A DNA stretch of 32,474 nt from Saprospirales bacterium. GTDB taxonomy: Bacteria > Bacteroidota > Bacteroidia > Chitinophagales > UBA8649. Below are positions 26,531 to 32,474 of this stretch, one piece after another. Below the pieces are notes generated by a model. That model did not search any database. It was not told the DNA's origin and worked only from the letters and a program-made list of their open reading frames with translations. The first letter of the stretch is position 1, and the number at the start of each line of letters is the position of its first letter. The position numbers and the translations under genes were made by a program. The DNA lies in the NCBI GenBank assembly GCA_002708985.1, contig PAPS01000007.1, positions 1 to 32,474 of the forward strand, given 5' to 3'.

Positions 26531-27115
26531 CTAGAGCTTTTCTACATGGGTAAAGAAGTTGCCAAGTAAGGTATAGCCCACTTCGGTTAATATGGATTCA
26601 GGATGAAACTGAAGGCCCACTATGGGCTTCGAAGCATGAGCTAGTGCCATGACTTCTCCCTTTGAGGTTTTAGCAATAACTTCCAAAGGCTTGGAAACCT
26701 TATTAGCAACAAGAGCGTGGTAGCGCATTACATCAAAATACTTTGGAAGCCCTTGAAACATCCAGTGCTCCTTGCATTCAATTCTGCTCGTGTGACCGAA
26801 ACATACTTGATCGGCTAATTGTATCGTGCCTTTGTAATAATAGTTAATCAGTTGATGACCGAAACATATTCCCAATATTGCTTTATCATTCACCCATGAA
26901 TCAAGTTGTCGGGACAGATCGGGAAAGTGTTCAGGATTTCCTGGACCTGGGGACAACACCACGATATCTGCTTCCTCACTCACATCGTCAATTCTAGGAT
27001 CATCATTGCGAAGAACAATAGTCTTTCGGCCAAATTGGTGAACTAAATCGACAAGATTGTAGGTGAAGGAATCATAGTTATCAATAACTAATACTAAAGA
27101 ATTTTTACCCGCCAT
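26531..27115 (-). CDS. pabA: Glutamine amidotransferase subunit of anthranilate/aminodeoxychorismate synthase
   Basis: Releases ammonia from glutamine for a chorismate-using partner (TrpE or PabB) in tryptophan or folate synthesis. The 194 residues form a class I amidotransferase: 'VIDNYDSFTYNLVDLV' (10-25), oxyanion-loop 'SPGPGNP' (55-61), nucleophile Cys84 in 'GICFGHQ' (the family usually has GxCLGHQ) and His171/Glu173 in 'FHPES'. 'RYHALV' (131-136) is also conserved. No trpE or pabB is adjacent, so the choice between pabA and trpG, or an enzyme serving both, is open. Its ATG lies inside the end of cvpA (11-base overlap). It converges with the aconitase remnant, 5 bases away. Confidence 0.85.
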   Translation of the reverse strand: MAGKNSLVLVIDNYDSFTYNLVDLVHQFGRKTIVLRNDDPRIDDVSEEADIVVLSPGPGNPEHFPDLSRQLDSWVNDKAILGICFGHQLINYYYKGTIQLADQVCFGHTSRIECKEHWMFQGLPKYFDVMRYHALVANKVSKPLEVIAKTSKGEVMALAHASKPIVGLQFHPESILTEVGYTLLGNFFTHVEKL

Positions 27116-27635
27116 AAATGCTGTATTCCTTGGTCAGATCTTCAAGATAATCAATACTTTCCGGCATTACCCTCTCAAACAATGTATAGATCGGCTTGGA
27201 CAATTTATTAAGATACTCCTGTGTCAAAGAATCCTCCGTAAAAGAAGGCGGAATAGCGCCTAACTTATTGACAACAACATAAAGGGAAGCTAAGCTAAGC
27301 GCACCAAATAGGGTAAAGACGAGTATGCCTAAGATTCGATTTCCAATACCTAGAGTAGCCACTCTGATCACTTTAGAAAGTAGATTGGGCAAAAAGCTGA
27401 CCAAGCCGTAAAATACTAATATATCTAGGCCTAACACTAAAATGGAAGGAATTACATAGCTATCTATTCCCAAAGGTTGTATGACTTTATCCATTAATAA
27501 TAAAACAATAGACGACGTCATGGTAAATGCTAAAAACAATGCGATACCAAAACCTACGGCGAATGCTAATCCCCTTTTAAATCCATAAAGAGCAAATAGG
27601 GCAAGGACACCTAAAACGATAAGATCTAGAATCAC
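27105..27635 (-). CDS. cvpA: CvpA family inner-membrane protein
   Basis: A 176-residue membrane protein with four predicted helices (about 2-22, 27-50, 63-83, 100-122) and a soluble C-terminal tail. The first helix ends with 'LFALYGFKRGLAFAVG', the typical CvpA 'G..RG' feature, and 'ATLGIGNRILGILVFTLFG' matches the fourth-helix region of the family. CvpA is named from colicin V production in E. coli; its molecular role is not settled, though envelope stress functions are reported. Start and stop overlap its neighbours (4 bases with yqeY, 11 with pabA), indicating coupled translation. Confidence 0.85.
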   Translation of the reverse strand: MILDLIVLGVLALFALYGFKRGLAFAVGFGIALFLAFTMTSSIVLLLMDKVIQPLGIDSYVIPSILVLGLDILVFYGLVSFLPNLLSKVIRVATLGIGNRILGILVFTLFGALSLASLYVVVNKLGAIPPSFTEDSLTQEYLNKLSKPIYTLFERVMPESIDYLEDLTKEYSIYGG

Positions 27636-28078
27636 TGCAATTGAGATTTTACTTCCTGGGCAATGCGCTTACCCTCAGCACGACCTTCAGCGTGCTTGGT
27701 GACTTCTTTAATAACCCTTCCCATATCCTTCAAAGAATTAGCACCTTCAGAAGAAACAACCTTTGTGACAAGTTCCTTAAGTTCAACTTCGCCCATTGGT
27801 TCTGGCAAAAACTCTTTAATAACCTCAAGCTCACTTGCTTCTATTTCGAAAAGATCGTCGCGTCCTTGTTCTTTGTAAATTACCATAGAATCTACCCGTT
27901 GCTTTGCCAATTTATGCAACACTTTTAATTCTTCCGAAAGGGCTAAATCTCCGTCATTTTTATCCAATGCGGCGAGCTGAAGTGCCGATTTTATTCCTCG
28001 AAGAGCTGTTAATCGAGCCTTATCCTTCGCTTTCATAGCCTCCTTAAGCTTTACTTGTATTTGGGGTGATATTGACAT
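27632..28078 (-). CDS. yqeY: GatB/YqeY domain protein
   Basis: The 148 residues match the YqeY family, which resembles the tail domain of GatB, the tRNA-dependent amidotransferase subunit. Family features are 'KLKEAMKAKDKARLTALRGIKSAL' across 10-33, 'LHKLAKQRVDSMVIYKEQGR' in the middle, 'ELEVIKEFLPEPM' and 'MGRVIKEVTKHAEGRAEGKR' near the end. The helical tail domain may bind tRNA; the cell role of the stand-alone protein is unknown. It lies 12 bases after the ftsB/divIC-like gene and overlaps cvpA by four bases. Confidence 0.9.
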   Translation of the reverse strand: MSISPQIQVKLKEAMKAKDKARLTALRGIKSALQLAALDKNDGDLALSEELKVLHKLAKQRVDSMVIYKEQGRDDLFEIEASELEVIKEFLPEPMGEVELKELVTKVVSSEGANSLKDMGRVIKEVTKHAEGRAEGKRIAQEVKSQLQ

Positions 28079-28090
28079 GATACTATGGTA

Positions 28091-28375
28091 TTAATCCGTT
28101 AGAAAAACTATTTCATGCTCAGCCTTCATATGAAAATGTTCCCGAGCAAATCGCTCTTTTTGCTCTAAACTGGAATTTAACTGCTCACGATCCTTTCGGA
28201 CCTCTTCAATCTGCTCAGTGTACCACCGAAGTTCCTCTTTTGACTCAGCAACTTGCGCCCGGATCGCTCGCAGATTCATAAAACTGTAGCGATCAAAAAA
28301 GGTCATCCATACCACAAAAATGATTATAGAAAGTACATAGGGATTTAACAAGATGGCTAGAATTCGCTTACGCAT
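28091..28375 (-). CDS. Septum formation initiator family protein (FtsB/DivIC)
   Basis: A 94-residue bitopic membrane protein: short basic cytoplasmic start 'MRKRILAILLNPYVL', one membrane helix (about 8-27) and a periplasmic coiled coil (about 35-77, 'QVAESKEELRWYTEQIEEVR'). It ends with 'AREHFHMKAEHEIVFLTD', where the family has 'AREKYGM.K.gE.vf'. FtsB/DivIC joins FtsL and FtsQ/DivIB in the divisome. Location just behind eno is the conserved place of ftsB in many bacteria, including Bacteroidota. Confidence 0.88.
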   Translation of the reverse strand: MRKRILAILLNPYVLSIIIFVVWMTFFDRYSFMNLRAIRAQVAESKEELRWYTEQIEEVRKDREQLNSSLEQKERFAREHFHMKAEHEIVFLTD

Positions 28376-28458
28376 ACCGTAAAGTTATGAATTCGAAGTC
28401 TCCAAAGTGCATTAACTACGAACAGAAAGAATGTGTATTATCCTGTGACCAAATCAAC

Positions 28459-30827
<2,369 letters not shown>

Positions 30828-30906
30828 AAACGATGTAAAAGTAAGGCTTACTAAAGTTTATGAATTCGCGTTATTAACAATGTATTCTATGTATTATGTA
30901 AGCTCA

Positions 30907-32474
30907 ATGAGAACAGCCTTCCTTTACATCGCCGTATTTCTAATGATCAATGTGCAGTGCAAATCATCTAGTCCAAATCGATCTGCCACTTCGTCAAACG
31001 ACATTCCAACCATCAAGCGATTTAATATTCAAGAGGAGCTCTTTGGCTTCATTGACTCAAGCGCGTTGTATGCCTTTAAAATCAGTGGGAATGATGCTGC
31101 AAAGCAATGGGACATTACGCCTGAAAAAATCATGCATATCGTTGAAGAAGAGTTTGATTTATCCCACAAACCACTAATACAGAAAATCCTCCTCAACAAC
31201 ATAACGACCATAATGGATGAAGATCTGCCAATCTGTGTCTTTCAAGATAGCTTATCCAATACCAACGATTTTAAGGCCTCATTAAGTCCTTATGTCATTA
31301 TAGAGTCCCCCAAACTGTGTAAGGCTTTGAGATTAAGCAAGTTTAATCAGGATACAAAAACGCGAAAAAATGGTGGCCTGCGCTCTTTAGAAAATGAACG
31401 CATCCCCTATCACATTGTTTGGTCCAAAAAACATGTTCTTATAGCTCAGAAGAGTACACATACTATTGATGAGGTCTACAAGAAATTTGAAAAGCATGAT
31501 AAGCCGACGTTTAATAACCATCCCCTGTGTGAATCTTTACCATCAGAACCATATGCAGGATACATTAATGTTCAGGCTTTTCGCAAGTCTGGAGCGTTTG
31601 ACTTGAAAAACCTACCTTCAACTTTGCCGAACGAAGTGCAATTCTATCTAAACAATCTTCTACATCAAAGCCTTGCGATTAGTCATGGTATTTTAAGTGG
31701 GAATATTGTACAACAAACTACCACCCTACGTGCTGATTTTTTTACTAGAGATTTTCAGCCATGTCCGACAAATAAAACACCCCCAACCACCCAAGACTTA
31801 AAACTTGTTGTTAATTCAAATGCGAATGGTTATGGCAGTCTCACTTTCGAGCGTGAAGTCATTAATGCCATGCTTAATGAGATAGATCTCACTGAGATGA
31901 TTGAACGGCTTATTGGAGAATCAAAGCTTGATGAGTTGAAAAAATTAGATCCGTTTGGCATTTTACAAAAAGTAGAAGATGCTATCACTGAACAAATTGA
32001 TATCGAGGTTATCAAACGATTTAACCCTAGCGGTCAAATTAGCTTTGGTTTGTATAGCAATGCCGAGGAATCACCCAATATAGCCGTATTAATACACGGC
32101 AGTACACGGGGAATGTCAAGTCTTCAGCCATGGATTGAAAAAATACCATCCTCATGGATTCCTGATGATCGAGGAATCTATATCAGCGATCGGGGGTTAG
32201 TATTTGGCTATGGTTTATCTTCTGATGAATTACGGCGTATTGCAAAATCGAGCGAGATAACCCTCTCTAGCACAGCATTACACTATAATACAAGCCTTTA
32301 TGCTTCACATGAACTTATTGAGCCATATCAAGAGTTCATTCCAAATTTTGATATTTTGCAGGGAGTTCCCTTTTTGACTGAAATCGTAGAGCGTTTTACA
32401 GCGGGGATGCACTCGATAAGTATCGGATGTAATCCCGTTTCAGCGCTAGAAATCACCTTAACAAGTAATCCTAT
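30907..32474 (+). CDS. Probable lipoprotein of unknown function, cut at the window end
   Basis: An open frame from ATG 30907 runs without a stop to the last base (522 codons), so the C-terminus is missing. The start 'MRTAFLYIAVFLMINVQC' looks like a lipoprotein signal with Cys18; Gln before the Cys is unusual, so the lipid anchor is uncertain. After a Ser-rich linker the protein is a mixed alpha/beta sequence with a long amphipathic region at about 310-375 ('NEIDLTEMIERLIGESKLDE', 'KKLDPFGILQKVEDAITEQI'). The overall look recalls large Bacteroidota DUF-type lipoproteins such as DUF4836, but I cannot confirm a family. It is divergent from carA with 79 bases between, in which I see no clear TANNTTTG box. 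Confidence 0.8.
   Translation, partial: MRTAFLYIAVFLMINVQCKSSSPNRSATSSNDIPTIKRFNIQEELFGFIDSSALYAFKISGNDAAKQWDITPEKIMHIVEEEFDLSHKPLIQKILLNNITTIMDEDLPICVFQDSLSNTNDFKASLSPYVIIESPKLCKALRLSKFNQDTKTRKNGGLRSLENERIPYHIVWSKKHVLIAQKSTHTIDEVYKKFEKHDKPTFNNHPLCESLPSEPYAGYINVQAFRKSGAFDLKNLPSTLPNEVQFYLNNLLHQSLAISHGILSGNIVQQTTTLRADFFTRDFQPCPTNKTPPTTQDLKLVVNSNANGYGSLTFEREVINAMLNEIDLTEMIERLIGESKLDELKKLDPFGILQKVEDAITEQIDIEVIKRFNPSGQISFGLYSNAEESPNIAVLIHGSTRGMSSLQPWIEKIPSSWIPDDRGIYISDRGLVFGYGLSSDELRRIAKSSEITLSSTALHYNTSLYASHELIEPYQEFIPNFDILQGVPFLTEIVERFTAGMHSISIGCNPVSALEITLTSNP

Noticed and set aside
26524-26543. AAAGC/GCTTT repeat across the convergent stops of the aconitase remnant and pabA as a bidirectional terminator
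   Set aside because: The stem is only five pairs and the T-run is short; too weak to call.

Overview
The window reads as a chromosomal segment of a moderately AT-rich member of the Bacteroidota, most like the marine Flavobacteriales. Four things point there. There is a secreted protein with a type IX secretion (T9SS) C-terminal sorting domain. Two TonB receptors carry an N-terminal carboxypeptidase-regulatory-like domain. Lipoproteins have acidic residues right after the lipid-bearing Cys. Promoter-like sites fit the Bacteroidota pattern TTG-N18/19-TANNTTTG, and genes mostly lack Shine-Dalgarno sequences. No phage, insertion sequence, CRISPR array or integrase is visible, and most genes are conserved housekeeping genes.

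Layout. 1-1485: the tail of an unplaced gene, then rlmB. 1586-4947 (minus): a terminator, a small lipoprotein and a 923-residue T9SS cargo protein. 5069-12264 (plus): a tight run of two paralogous TonB-dependent receptors, a SAM methyltransferase and a secreted protein of unknown function. 12289-16160 (minus): GH3-family protein, RseP-like site-2 protease, tRNA-Leu(CAA) and a multi-pass membrane protein. 16210-20464 (plus): TPR lipoprotein, thrS, infC (TTG start), rpmI and rplT, closed by a strong terminator. 20734-21823 (plus): rpsF-rpsR-rplI. 21871-23082 (minus): a MacB/FtsX-type permease. 23203-26525 (plus): acnB followed by the decayed 3' end of a second, mitochondrial-type aconitase. 26531-30827 (minus): carA-eno-ftsB/divIC-yqeY-cvpA-pabA/trpG, mostly overlapping or nearly so. 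30907-end (plus): a lipoprotein gene cut by the window edge.

The most interesting point is at 26067-26525. A reading frame of about 150 codons matches the last part of AcnA-type aconitase but has lost the active-site Arg of the SSREHA motif, and it lies directly behind a complete acnB. acnB also uses AGA/AGG for about two thirds of its arginines, against about one quarter in thrS. Together this suggests one aconitase was lost or replaced at this spot. Lesser points are the TTG start of infC, an internal promoter in front of rpmI, a possibly leaderless lipoprotein mRNA, a tRNA 12 bases ahead of an ORF, and an antisense coding-like remnant between rplT and rpsF. I found no convincing new multi-gene system. 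The 5.1-12.3 kb receptor cluster is the closest candidate for an undescribed uptake or surface-modification unit.
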